Source of the DNA: Nostoc sp. NIES-3756
GTDB lineage: Bacteria > Cyanobacteriota > Cyanobacteriia > Cyanobacteriales > Nostocaceae
DNA: 64,000 nucleotides
Assembly: GCF_001548375.1 (NCBI RefSeq)
Contig: NZ_AP017295.1
Location: 3,072,501 to 3,136,500 of the forward strand
Reading direction: 5' to 3'
Of this stretch, positions 28,002 to 37,800 are shown in pieces. The position numbers were made by a program, and so were the translations under genes. Numbering within the stretch: the stretch's first letter is position 1; each line of letters starts with the position of its first letter. Under the pieces are notes generated by a model. It was not told where the DNA came from, searched no databases, and saw nothing but the letters and a program-made list of their open reading frames with translations.

Positions 28002-28549
28002 TTTCGTGAATACTATCGTTAGTAAGTATCAATCAATCTATCACCCACAACAACATAGTAGTTCTTCTCTTTTCTAGTAACTTTTTTTAGATAGATTTAT
28101 ATCTACGTCTAATGGAGTATTGACATAGTTTAGTGATTTTGTTTGTGAAAATGTGTTATTTAAAAAGATAAATTAGTACTATTTATAGTGTGAAATAATA
28201 ATTTCTTAAGCCATTTTTTACAATTTAATCTTTGCTATGAAATATTTTTGTCATTATAAATATAGATAATTGTCTCTACATAAATATTTTACTGCTCTGC
28301 GTGAAACAACGACATAGTAGTACTCTGAGGATACAATACTACTATTGTTTAATTAATTATTACTATGAAAGATATTTTTATTACGTGTATTTTTGATTAA
28401 GGTTTACAAAAGTAAAGTTTTTGTAAAGAAAATATTTTTAAAAACTAATCAATGGTCACTTAAGTAAATACCGCATTTATCAATGTCGGCAGTATATTCG
28501 TCTAAATATTGCTTGTTTTTTATTTTACAAAATATCGGTGTTACCACCC
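28002..28549. other. AT-rich 548-bp region upstream of the oxidase/methyltransferase cassette
   Basis: Divergent promoter region of tamB (leftward) and the three-gene cassette (rightward). It contains an inverted repeat, ATAGTAGTA (28314-28322) with TACTACTAT (28337-28345), and the element ACATAGTAGT occurs again at about 28050. The repeats could be regulator sites for the cassette. The rest is AT-rich with no gene seen. Confidence 0.45.
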
Positions 28550-29284
28550 ATGTTCTCGTTTTCCTCAGAAAGTTATCTTAAAAAAAACGAGAAGAATATC
28601 ATGATTGCACAAGAATATCTCAAAGCCAAACAAACTACATTAAAAAATAATCAGCTATTTCATAAATTAGATAGTGGTCAATACAACTTGAAGGAATTTG
28701 CGCTATTAGCGCACAATATTAGTTTTTGGGTAATGTCTTTTCAAGACTTATTAAGAATAAATCTATCCCAAATGACTGATAAAGAATACTATCAAATTGT
28801 TCGACAGCATCTTCTAGAAGATGTAGGTCACGAGAAATGGTTTTTAGATGACCTAAAAGCGATGGATTTAGAACAACCTAACTTACAAGTTTTATATAGT
28901 AAACCTCATGCTGCTGTGAGAGATGCCACTTTTTCCCTAATGTCAGAAGTATTTCAAGCTAATTATGACTATGAAAGAATTATCATCATCCTGACACTAG
29001 AATCAGCAGGTCATATTTTTTTTGAAAATGTTACTAATTTTGTTGAAAAACATAACTATCATCATGAGTTAAAGTATTTTTCCAATCATCATCTTGGTCT
29101 TGAGAAAAGTCACGAACTGTTTGAGGAAGAAATTCAAGCATATCTGAATAATTTTCAGCTAAATTATGAGGAATCAAATAAGCTTCTTAATATGATTGAT
29201 CGCATATTTAAAGCTTTTGAATTAATGTTTAATGGATTAGCGATCGCGCTATCAAATCCCCCTAAATTGGAAGCTGCTATTTAG
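28550..29284 (+). CDS. Heme-oxygenase-fold putative metallo-oxidase (DUF3865/CADD-like)
   Basis: A 244-residue, nearly all-helical protein. Two likely metal motifs stand out: EDVGHEKW (E90, H94 in this numbering) and, at the end of the core, HHLGLEKSHE (H-x3-E-x2-H). A further E lies in LTLESAGHIFFENV. This arrangement resembles heme-oxygenase-like diiron oxidases such as CADD and UndA, which activate O2 to oxidise small amines, fatty acids or cofactor precursors. Start is uncertain: GTG 28538, ATG 28550 or ATG 28601, the last having GAGAAG upstream. It is the first gene of a three-gene cassette with a methyltransferase and an FAD oxidoreductase. The substrate is unknown. Confidence 0.65.
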   Translation: MFSFSSESYLKKNEKNIMIAQEYLKAKQTTLKNNQLFHKLDSGQYNLKEFALLAHNISFWVMSFQDLLRINLSQMTDKEYYQIVRQHLLEDVGHEKWFLDDLKAMDLEQPNLQVLYSKPHAAVRDATFSLMSEVFQANYDYERIIIILTLESAGHIFFENVTNFVEKHNYHHELKYFSNHHLGLEKSHELFEEEIQAYLNNFQLNYEESNKLLNMIDRIFKAFELMFNGLAIALSNPPKLEAAI

Positions 29285-29334
29285 CTTAGTTAGGCAGTAA
29301 AAACATTTAGCATTAAAGGTGGAGGCATTTACCT

Positions 29335-30069
29335 ATGGAAAAATTAACCATTATTGATAAACCTAACATTAATGTTGCATCTGCCTGGGAAAAATATTGG
29401 CATAACACTTTAGTTAACTCAACCCCAATTTTATGGGATGCTAATGTAGAAAGAGCTTCGGCAAATGACTTACCTCGTTTTCAACACTTAATTAATCCTC
29501 AGTTACCACTGATTGATTTTGCTTGTGGTAATGGAACACAAACTAAGTTTATTGCTCAATTTTTCCCACATGTTATTGGAGTTGATGTTTCCAAGAGTGC
29601 TTTAGAAATAGCATTTATTGAAAATAACGCTGCAAATATTACATATCACCTTCTTGATGGTTTAGAACCCCAACAAGCAGAACAACTTCATGCTCAAATT
29701 GGTGATGCCAATATTTATATGCGGACTGGATTTCATCACATTCCTACAGAAAAAAGGGAACTACTTGCCCAATCACTAGGTATACTGCTTGGAAAACAAG
29801 GGGTAATGTATTTAATTGAGTTAGGTGCTGGCTGTATTGACTTCTTCAATTCATTAGTGGAAATCTACGGAAATCTACCATACGAACTTTCATTAGTTAC
29901 AGAACATGGCATATTACCAGGAATCGTCACTTCAGAAGATATTGAACGTTATTTTCCTAATTTTAAAATTTTAAGCCAGGGTGAAGACTTATTCCAAAGT
30001 ATTCACAAGCTACCTGATGGGCAATATGCGACACCGCCTGCATTCTGGGCTGTAATTAAACACGCATAA
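29335..30069 (+). CDS. SAM-dependent methyltransferase (class I)
   Basis: A 244-residue class I methyltransferase. The SAM-binding motif I is LIDFACGNGTQTKFIAQF (usual E/DxGxGxG, here DFACGNGT), followed by the acidic loop end VIGVDVSKSAL and motif II/III in GDANIYMRTGFHHIP. The ATG follows TGGAGGCA, a good ribosome site. It starts 50 nt after the upstream gene and is followed by the FAD oxidoreductase 53 nt later, so all three are probably one operon. It likely methylates a small molecule made by the other two enzymes; the acceptor cannot be told from sequence. Confidence 0.8.
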   Translation: MEKLTIIDKPNINVASAWEKYWHNTLVNSTPILWDANVERASANDLPRFQHLINPQLPLIDFACGNGTQTKFIAQFFPHVIGVDVSKSALEIAFIENNAANITYHLLDGLEPQQAEQLHAQIGDANIYMRTGFHHIPTEKRELLAQSLGILLGKQGVMYLIELGAGCIDFFNSLVEIYGNLPYELSLVTEHGILPGIVTSEDIERYFPNFKILSQGEDLFQSIHKLPDGQYATPPAFWAVIKHA

Positions 30070-30122
30070 CTGGCTCATAACAATGAAAAATAAAGACCTT
30101 GGATAAACTCAATCTAGCGATA

Positions 30123-31466
30123 ATGATTGAACAAAAAATTAATCTAGAAAGCGTGAATATCATCCAAGATGATGAGAGTCTATCTAGTGTTACCAGTGAT
30201 TTTGGTCATCTAGTTAAAGGTCATAGTCTAGGCATTATCCAACCTCGCACTATTGAAGAAGTCAGATTAACTGTCCAATTTGCCAAAAACCATCATTTAC
30301 AACTCAAACCCCGTGGTAAAGGTTACACTCAAAGCGGACAGTCTGTCGCTCAAAATGCTTATACTCTTGATTTGACACAACTCAACCACATCGGTGGAGT
30401 TGACCTCATCACCCAGACTATTACTTGTCAAGCTGGAGCAACATGGCAAGATATAGTTACCAAAACTCTTGCATATGAGATGCTTCCCTGTGTCTTACCC
30501 CTAAACCTCGAACAAACTGTAGGTGGACTACTTTCTACAGGTGGTATTGGTAGTACTTCCAAAACCTATGGCCCTGTAATTGCTAACGTGGTTGATTTAA
30601 TCATCCTTACAGGGAATGGTGAGATGATTTCTTGTAACCGTACACGAAATCGTGAACTGTATGATGCTGTTTTAGGTGGTTTGGGAAGATGCGGTATTAT
30701 CGTCAGTTCTACTTTAGCCTTACGTAAAGTAAAAAAATATATACGTACTTTTCACCTACTTTACGATTCTCTTGATGCTTGGATGTATGACCAAGTATTT
30801 TTAGGTAAAAATCAACAAATAGATCATTTAGAAGGTTTTTGTTGGACTTCGGCTAAAGGTATTCGTAACACTACCAGAGGTAAACAGTTCTTTGCTCATT
30901 GGCTTTACGGACTGCAAGTGGGAGTGGAGTATGAGGAAACTGCACCATCTGTGAGTGATGTATTGCCAAACGCTAATTATTGGCAGCTTATCCATACAGA
31001 AGACGAAGAAACCGTTAGTCATGTTTTTCGCTACCAACCTCGTTTTGAGATGATGCGAACTATTGGGGCGTGGAACCAAACTCATCCCTGGATAGAATGC
31101 TTTGTTGATGCTCAAACTTTAGTGCAAGTCTTACCCGAAATTCTGGAGATGCTACCCCTGAGCTTCGGTGATGGACACAGAACGATGATGGTTGCATCCG
31201 ATAATTTACCTAGTTTATTTATGATGCCTCCACAAGAGAATAACTTTTGTTTGGCAATTCTGCCTGTGGCTGTATCCATGACAGATATCAAAAGCCTGGA
31301 TGTGTTAGAAAAAGTTAATCAACTGCTACTCGATGCTGGTGCAAAGCGTTACCTATCTGGATGGCTTGGCAGATGTGATTTTCATTGGCAACAGCATTAT
31401 GGGCAATTTTATAGTATTTGGGAAACTCTCAAACAAAAGTATGACCCGCATCATATCTTGGGTTAG
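30123..31466 (+). CDS. FAD-dependent oxidoreductase, cytokinin-dehydrogenase-like
   Basis: About 447 residues from ATG 30123 (a TTG at 30099 is in frame). Residues 25-200 are an FAD-binding type 4 domain: SLGIIQPRTIEEVRLTVQFAK, LKPRGKGYTQSGQSV, LSTGGIGSTSKTYGPV. The C-terminal part (HPWIECFVDAQTL, ending QKYDPHHILG) resembles cytokinin dehydrogenase. In plant cytokinin oxidases the loop GRGHS carries the histidine covalently linked to FAD; here the position reads GKGYT, so FAD is probably bound non-covalently. Possible role: oxidising a cytokinin-like amine or another small substrate. Last gene of the cassette; a strong terminator follows. Confidence 0.7.
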   Translation: MIEQKINLESVNIIQDDESLSSVTSDFGHLVKGHSLGIIQPRTIEEVRLTVQFAKNHHLQLKPRGKGYTQSGQSVAQNAYTLDLTQLNHIGGVDLITQTITCQAGATWQDIVTKTLAYEMLPCVLPLNLEQTVGGLLSTGGIGSTSKTYGPVIANVVDLIILTGNGEMISCNRTRNRELYDAVLGGLGRCGIIVSSTLALRKVKKYIRTFHLLYDSLDAWMYDQVFLGKNQQIDHLEGFCWTSAKGIRNTTRGKQFFAHWLYGLQVGVEYEETAPSVSDVLPNANYWQLIHTEDEETVSHVFRYQPRFEMMRTIGAWNQTHPWIECFVDAQTLVQVLPEILEMLPLSFGDGHRTMMVASDNLPSLFMMPPQENNFCLAILPVAVSMTDIKSLDVLEKVNQLLLDAGAKRYLSGWLGRCDFHWQQHYGQFYSIWETLKQKYDPHHILG

Positions 31467-31544
31467 TTGCTCTTGTTTGCTGAACTGAAGCTTCAGGACT
31501 TACGTAATAAGAATTAATGTTGAGGCTGGATGTAAAGTTTTTAT

Positions 31545-31565
31545 CCCTTGACTTCTAGTCAAGGG
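31545..31565 (+). terminator. Intrinsic terminator of the three-gene cassette
   Basis: CCCTTGACT (31545-31553) pairs perfectly with AGTCAAGGG (31557-31565), loop TCT, then TTTTTAG. It lies 79 nt after the FAD gene and isolates the cassette from the kinase gene downstream. Confidence 0.9.
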
Positions 31566-31686
31566 TTTTTAGTATATGCTTTATAAAAAAATCATAATTA
31601 AATGAATTAGTCAGATAAATTATGGGAATCCTATGTCATAGCACTAATTTAAGTCTAGGACAGACCCCTTGGTTATTTCTTATAAT

Positions 31687-34600
31687 ATGCAAATTGCGGA
31701 TTACAAAATTTTAGAGATTGCCCATTCAGGAGCGGTTACTAATATTTACCGTGCTACACAAATTAGTAATAATATTCCTGTTATTCTCAAGGTATTGCCA
31801 GAAGAAAACTTTTCTTTAGAAACAATTGCCAGATTTAAACATGAATATTCTATCTCTGCTAACCTTGACCATCCTCATATTGTCAAACTGCTAAATTTAG
31901 AAACTTATAATCAACAATTAGTATTAGTTTTTGAAGATTTCGATGGTGTTAGTCTCAAACAGTATATAGAATCTCATAAACCATGCCTGCAACTTACTCT
32001 ACAAGTTGCGATCGCTATCACTCATGCTTTAGTCTATATTCACGACAACCATATTATTCATAAAGATATTAAACCTGCCAATATCATCATTAACAATAGA
32101 GAAAATTTAATTATTAAACTGACTGACTTCAGTATCTCTTCTCGGTTGAGGAAGGAAACGCCACAACTTGTCAACCCCAACCAGCTAGAAGGAACGCTGG
32201 ACTATATGTCCCCAGAACAGACGGGACGCATGAACCGTAACTTAGACTACCGTACTGACTTCTATTCTTTAGGCATCACACTTTATGAAATGCTTACCGG
32301 ACAATTGCCTTTTATTAGTGATGAACCAATAGAGTTAGTATATGCTCATATTGCCAAGGAAGCCACACCTATTCAACAACTAGTAGCAGATATTCCGCCA
32401 ATTGTGGTTAGTATTGTCAATAAGTTAATAGCCAAAAATGCGGAAGATAGATATCAAAGTGCTAGAGGCTTATTAGCTGATTTAGAACAATGTTTAGCAC
32501 AGATCGATCATACAGGAGCGATCAGCTTTGCCGTCTCAGAGAGAATCGCTGACTTTACACCAGGTCGTCTAGATGTTCTTTCTCAGCTACTAATTCCCCA
32601 AAAGTTATACGGACGAGAAACTCAAGTTGAACAACTACTCCAAGCATTTACCAGAATCAGTCATGGTAATAGTGAATTAGTATTAGTATCTGGTTACTCA
32701 GGTATTGGTAAAACTTCTGTTATCAATGAAGTTAACAAGCTCATTACCAAAGCCAAGGGATACCTTATTAGTGGTAAATGTGATCAATTCAAGCGTGACA
32801 TCCCCTATTTATCTCTTACCCAAGCATTTTCTTCTTTAGTAGGTCAACTGTTAACAGAATCAACCACAAAACTAGAAGTATGGCGTAATCATATACTGCA
32901 AGCTGTAGGTAGTGATGGACAAGTCATTATTGATATTATACCAGAAGTAGAATTAATTATTGGCAAACAACCACAAGTATCTGAATTGGGTTATAGTGAA
33001 TCACAAAATAGATTTAATCGCGTCTTTAAAAACTTTATTCAAGTATTCTACTGTCGTGAACATCCATTAGTAATATTTTTAGATGATTTACAATGGGCAG
33101 ATTTGTCAACTTTAAAATTAATAGAGTTATTGCTTTGCGATGCCAATATTAAATACTTATTAGTCATTGGAGCATATCGTGATAATGAAGTAAACACAGC
33201 CCATCCTTTGATGAATACGATTGCAGAGATTAATCAGTCTGGCACAGTTATAAATAATATTATTTTGCAACCATTAGAATTAAATGATGTGTTTAATTTG
33301 GTTGTAGATACATTAAATGATCATACCAATCGTTGCTATCCTTTAGCTGAATTAATTTTTCAGAAAACTGCTGGAAATCCTTTTTTTATCACTCAGTTAA
33401 TCAAAGCATTATATCAAGAACTACTATTGGTATTTGATTTTAGTGAACAACAGTGGCACTGGGATCTAGAAAAAATCATTACTGTTGGTATTTCTAATCA
33501 AAGCGTAATTGAATTACTAGCAAAACGCCTCAAGCTCTTACCATCAAATACACAAAAAGTCATACAATTAGCAGCTTGTATAGGCGATAAGTTTAGCCTA
33601 GATATCTTGTCAGTAGTGAATGAAAAATCAGTATTTGATACAGCAAATGAAATTGATGCCGCACTACAAGCCGGACTAATTTTACCGCTTAATGAAGCCT
33701 ATCGCCTACCTTTATTGTTCCAGGCTGAAGATAGTATTTCGTTTGATAGTAGACAGATTGTTTACAAATTTCTCCATGACAGAGTACAACAAGCAGCATA
33801 TTCATTAATCCCCCATGAGGAAAAGAAGTTTACTCATATTAAAATAGGAAAATTATTGCTGTCTAATACACCGAATACAGAGATAGAAGGCCGGATATTT
33901 GATATTGTTAATCAATTTAATAAAAGTACTGATATTATTCAAAATGAATCAGAAAAAGCTCAATTAGCTAAATTAAACTTAATTGCTGGACGTAAAGCCA
34001 AAAAATCAACAGCTTATGAACCAGCTTTCAATTATTTTCAAATTAGTATAAATATTTTAGACAAAGAAGCATGGAAAAACAACTATAATCTCACCTGGAA
34101 CTTGTATCAAGAAGCAGCAGAAGTCGCCTATCTATGCGGTCAGTTTGAAAAAATGCACTATTTAGTAGATAGCGTGATTGAAAATGCTCATCAATTAACT
34201 GAAAAAATAAAAGTTTACAACTTACAAATTCTGACAGCTATAGCTCAAAAGCAGTTACAAAAAGCTGTGCAAATTGGCTTACAGTTACTTAATCGAATAG
34301 GTGTTAATTTACCTGAAGAACCTTCTGATGATTTTGTGCATCAAACATTGATAGAAACAAACTCTTTAATTCCTAGCAATAATGTTCAAAGCTTGCTCCA
34401 GTTACCAGAAATGATTGATAGTAATGCTATAGCTGCTATGGAAATTTTGGATACTGTTTCTACGGCGGCTTATTCAGCTTCTCCCAAGTTGATGTTACTC
34501 ATCAATTTAACGCGAGTAAAACTATCTTTACAACATGGTAGATGTGCTTTTTCGCCTATTGCTTATGCAGCTTATGGGTTAATTTTATGTGGTGTAATAA

Positions 34601-37086
34601 ATGATAGAGAAATGGGTTATGAATTTGGTAGGCTAGCACTAGATTTAGCGGCAAATATTAATCCTACTATTCATGGAAAAGTATTATTTTATGTAAGTAA
34701 TTTTATTTTTCACTGGAAAATTCATTTACGAGAAACCCTACAATTTTCTAAATTGGGTTCAAAATGTAGTTTAGAAGGTGGTGACTTAGAATATACAGCG
34801 TGGTCTTACCAATTTGAATGTCGTTCTTTATATTGGCAAGGTGAAGAATTAAGTAGTCTTAAACAGAAGATAGAAAATGATATTGATTTAATCTGTCAAA
34901 CTAAGCAAGAACAACCATTAAGTCACCAGTACTTACTTTATCAAGTAGTTTTAAACTTAATGGATTATGCTGAAGATGCTTGTACCTTAATAGGAGAAAC
35001 TTATAATGAGCAAGAGTCTCTCATTCAATATCAAGATAGTAATGATGCTTTAGCAATCTTCTTTTTAAATTTATATAAACTTGTGCTTTATTACTTATTT
35101 GGCAAGTATGAACAAGCGAGTTGTCATGCGGATGTTATAACCAAATATATAGATAGTGCTGTTGCACAGGTTGTTGTGCCTATATTCTATTTTTATGATT
35201 CGCTAACACAACTAGCAATTTATACGAATCAGACAGATGCTGAACAGAAAAATATACTTTTGCATGTACAAAATAATCAAGATAAGATGCAGCAATGGGC
35301 AGAATTAGCCCCAATGAATTACTTACACAAGTATTATTTAGTAGCAGCAGAATTATATCGTCTCCAGGGGCAAACATATCATGCAATGGATTATTATGAT
35401 AGAGCGATCGCACTAGCTCAAGAACATGGTTATATCCAAGAGGCTGCTTTAGCTAATGAACTCACCGCATCATTTTACAGCCAATTGGGTAGAAAAAAAT
35501 TAGCTAAAAATTACCTTGATGAAGCTTATTCTCACTATCTTTGCTGGGGAGCGATCGCTAAAGTGAAAGATTTAGAACAGCGTCATCCTCATTTATTGAC
35601 GAGAATAGCAAAATCAACATCATCTCATATTAGTATTACTAAAGGTTCTACTACTTCTACAAAATCACTATCTTTAGATATTTCTACAGTAGTGAAAGCT
35701 TCTCAGACATTAAGTAGTGAAATTGTCATGTCCAGCTTCCTCGAAAAACTGATGTTTTTAGTTAAGGAAAATGCAGGCGCACAAAAAGTATTTTTTATTG
35801 CTCAAGAAAATAAGCAATTACTGATTGAAGGCTCTCTAATAGAAGATGATACTGTTACAACATTTCAATCTATACCCATTACAGAAAAACAGATATTACC
35901 AGCATCTATCATTAATTATGTAGCCCGAACCCAAACAGCACTGGTCATAGATGATGTAACCCATGTAGATAATTTCCATAAAGACCCCTACATTGTTACT
36001 TATCAGCCAAAATCTATTCTTGTATCACCGATTATCTATCAAGGAAAGCTGAGTGGAATTTTATATTTAGAAAATAATCTCACAACTCATGCTTTTACTA
36101 AAGATAGACTAGAAGTCTTACAAATTCTATCGGCACAAGCTGCAATTTCTCTAGAAAATACTCGTTTTTATTCAACTCTAGAAACTCGTGTTAAAGAACG
36201 TACACAAGAACTAGAAGAAAAGAATCAGCAATTAAAAACTATTTTAGGAGAATTAAAGCGTACTCAAGCTCAACTAATTCATAATGAAAAAATGTCTTCA
36301 TTAGGGCAATTAGTAGCAGGTGTAGCTCACGAAATTAATAATCCGATTAATTTTATTTATGGTAATGTAGCGCACATATCAGAGTATAGTCAGTGTTTAC
36401 TAAATATTGTTGATTTTTATCAAGAAAAATATCCCGATTCGCAAGAGGATTTAGTAGAAATAACAGATGATAGTGACATAGATTTTATCAAAGATGATTT
36501 ACCAAAACTGCTTAGTTCTATCAGAACAGGTGCAGAACGTATACGTGATATAGTTAAATCCTTACGCAACTTCTCGCGCTTAGATGAAGCAGTTATCAAA
36601 GAGGTAGATATTCACGAGGGTATTAATAATACCTGTATGATATTACAGCAAAAGCTCAGTAATATTAAGGTTATTAAAACATATAGAGAATTACCTAAAA
36701 TTACTTGTGATGCTAGCCAAATAAATCAAGTTTTCCTAAATTTGCTCAATAATGCTATAGATGCTATATCAGAATTAGAAACGAGTAGGAAAATAAAAGA
36801 AAATCAAGATGTAGAATATGAGCCAACTATTCGGATTGATACATTTTTAGATAAAAATCAACAAATAGTTGTGCGTATTACTGACAATGGTGTGGGGATA
36901 GATCATAAAATCAAAAATAAAGTTTTCGATCCATTTTTTACCACAAAACCAGTTGGTAAAGGTACAGGCTTAGGTTTATCAATTAGCTACCAAATTATGG
37001 AGAAACATCAGGGTAGCTTAGAATGTACATCCTCACCAGGAGTTGAGACAATTTTTGTGATGAAACTGCCAATATCTGGGAAATAA
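31687..37086 (+). CDS. Giant hybrid: Ser/Thr kinase - AAA-type ATPase - GAF - histidine kinase
   Basis: A 1799-residue sensor kinase from ATG 31687. Residues 5-270: a protein-kinase domain with the lysine in VILKVLP, HKDIKPANII near 124, and LTDFS near 147. DFS replaces the metal-binding DFG, so activity may be altered. Residues about 305-480: a STAND/AAA-like ATPase with GYSGIGKTS (about 335) and LVIFLDDLQWAD. Then a long helical-repeat region of about 600 residues, a GAF domain (about 1340-1490), a coiled coil (RVKERTQELEEKNQQLK), and a histidine kinase: GVAHEINNP with the phospho-histidine near 1547, NLLNNAIDA, DNGVGI and GKGTGLGLSIS. Such hybrids are typical of Nostocales. Its signal and response regulator are unknown. 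Confidence 0.9.
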   Translation: MQIADYKILEIAHSGAVTNIYRATQISNNIPVILKVLPEENFSLETIARFKHEYSISANLDHPHIVKLLNLETYNQQLVLVFEDFDGVSLKQYIESHKPCLQLTLQVAIAITHALVYIHDNHIIHKDIKPANIIINNRENLIIKLTDFSISSRLRKETPQLVNPNQLEGTLDYMSPEQTGRMNRNLDYRTDFYSLGITLYEMLTGQLPFISDEPIELVYAHIAKEATPIQQLVADIPPIVVSIVNKLIAKNAEDRYQSARGLLADLEQCLAQIDHTGAISFAVSERIADFTPGRLDVLSQLLIPQKLYGRETQVEQLLQAFTRISHGNSELVLVSGYSGIGKTSVINEVNKLITKAKGYLISGKCDQFKRDIPYLSLTQAFSSLVGQLLTESTTKLEVWRNHILQAVGSDGQVIIDIIPEVELIIGKQPQVSELGYSESQNRFNRVFKNFIQVFYCREHPLVIFLDDLQWADLSTLKLIELLLCDANIKYLLVIGAYRDNEVNTAHPLMNTIAEINQSGTVINNIILQPLELNDVFNLVVDTLNDHTNRCYPLAELIFQKTAGNPFFITQLIKALYQELLLVFDFSEQQWHWDLEKIITVGISNQSVIELLAKRLKLLPSNTQKVIQLAACIGDKFSLDILSVVNEKSVFDTANEIDAALQAGLILPLNEAYRLPLLFQAEDSISFDSRQIVYKFLHDRVQQAAYSLIPHEEKKFTHIKIGKLLLSNTPNTEIEGRIFDIVNQFNKSTDIIQNESEKAQLAKLNLIAGRKAKKSTAYEPAFNYFQISINILDKEAWKNNYNLTWNLYQEAAEVAYLCGQFEKMHYLVDSVIENAHQLTEKIKVYNLQILTAIAQKQLQKAVQIGLQLLNRIGVNLPEEPSDDFVHQTLIETNSLIPSNNVQSLLQLPEMIDSNAIAAMEILDTVSTAAYSASPKLMLLINLTRVKLSLQHGRCAFSPIAYAAYGLILCGVINDREMGYEFGRLALDLAANINPTIHGKVLFYVSNFIFHWKIHLRETLQFSKLGSKCSLEGGDLEYTAWSYQFECRSLYWQGEELSSLKQKIENDIDLICQTKQEQPLSHQYLLYQVVLNLMDYAEDACTLIGETYNEQESLIQYQDSNDALAIFFLNLYKLVLYYLFGKYEQASCHADVITKYIDSAVAQVVVPIFYFYDSLTQLAIYTNQTDAEQKNILLHVQNNQDKMQQWAELAPMNYLHKYYLVAAELYRLQGQTYHAMDYYDRAIALAQEHGYIQEAALANELTASFYSQLGRKKLAKNYLDEAYSHYLCWGAIAKVKDLEQRHPHLLTRIAKSTSSHISITKGSTTSTKSLSLDISTVVKASQTLSSEIVMSSFLEKLMFLVKENAGAQKVFFIAQENKQLLIEGSLIEDDTVTTFQSIPITEKQILPASIINYVARTQTALVIDDVTHVDNFHKDPYIVTYQPKSILVSPIIYQGKLSGILYLENNLTTHAFTKDRLEVLQILSAQAAISLENTRFYSTLETRVKERTQELEEKNQQLKTILGELKRTQAQLIHNEKMSSLGQLVAGVAHEINNPINFIYGNVAHISEYSQCLLNIVDFYQEKYPDSQEDLVEITDDSDIDFIKDDLPKLLSSIRTGAERIRDIVKSLRNFSRLDEAVIKEVDIHEGINNTCMILQQKLSNIKVIKTYRELPKITCDASQINQVFLNLLNNAIDAISELETSRKIKENQDVEYEPTIRIDTFLDKNQQIVVRITDNGVGIDHKIKNKVFDPFFTTKPVGKGTGLGLSISYQIMEKHQGSLECTSSPGVETIFVMKLPISGK

Positions 37087-37196
37087 TTTTGTTATATCGG
37101 ATCTGCTCAATACCTAAAAATCACTCACGGGAAAAACCACAATCAAAAATCAAAAAGTTTTTCCCGCGCCCCATTCTATACTCAGCATTCAACACT

Positions 37197-37736
37197 TCAA
37201 TTAGAACCTCTGGCGCAAGATGCTCCACCGGGATCGGCGAAAATGGCTAGGGTATGATATTCTGGCGGCGTGTCTTGGTAAAGAACTTTAAAAGTATAAA
37301 GTTTGCTTTGACCTTGACCTTCAGTAATGACTGTTAGGAGTGTATTTTGGGTACTCCGCACACCAGGAAGGCTGAGTTTGGGAATACGTCGTAGTTGAAT
37401 GACGTTGGCGGATGAGTTTTTGCAATCTTCACTATTACCGCTTTGTTGCCCAAACTGCATACACATCGGGCCATCAAAGTCTAGTGTTACCTGGGAAGGG
37501 TCATTTAACCAAACTTTTTTGATTTTTTCACCGGCGGGAATAAAGCTGAGGTTTGTTCCTTGCTCGAACCAAACTTTGATAGTTGGTACTAATCCACCCA
37601 AGCCTTGTGCTTGGCAGGAGAATATAGAACGCAGAACAGCGTTGTCAGCGATCGCACGACTTCCCAATAAGATGATTACACCCGAAAAAATCAAGATAGA
37701 TAAAGGCAAGCGAGGAAAATAGTTTTTAGCCTTCAT
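37197..37736 (-). CDS. Exported protein, possible VirB9-like T4SS component
   Basis: A 179-residue protein, the last of the minus-strand T4SS-like run, 64 nt after the VirB10-like gene. The signal sequence is MKAKNYFPRLPLSILIFSGVIILLGSRAIA. The mature part has beta-strand character with KIKKVWLNDPSQVTLDF, ANVIQLRRIPKLSLPG and NTLLTVITEGQGQSKLYTFKV. The last segment (..LL.V.T.......Y.F.V) recalls the N-terminal beta-sandwich of VirB9/TrbG. It is shorter than VirB9 (about 270-300), lacks an obvious C-terminal domain and has four cysteines. Assignment is by position plus this faint pattern; a novel periplasmic subunit is equally possible. Confidence 0.5.
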   Translation of the reverse strand: MKAKNYFPRLPLSILIFSGVIILLGSRAIADNAVLRSIFSCQAQGLGGLVPTIKVWFEQGTNLSFIPAGEKIKKVWLNDPSQVTLDFDGPMCMQFGQQSGNSEDCKNSSANVIQLRRIPKLSLPGVRSTQNTLLTVITEGQGQSKLYTFKVLYQDTPPEYHTLAIFADPGGASCARGSN

Positions 37737-37774
37737 GAAACTAATTACGAACTTGTACTGAGCGTAGCTGAAGT

Positions 37775-37800
37775 ATTACGAATTACGAATTACGAATTAC
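37775..37800. repeat. Heptamer tandem repeat (AATTACG)n
   Basis: Three to four copies of ATTACGA/AATTACG directly beside the stop of the VirB10-like gene. The same unit occurs at about 53748-53776 and, reversed, at 13546-13585. Confidence 0.85.
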
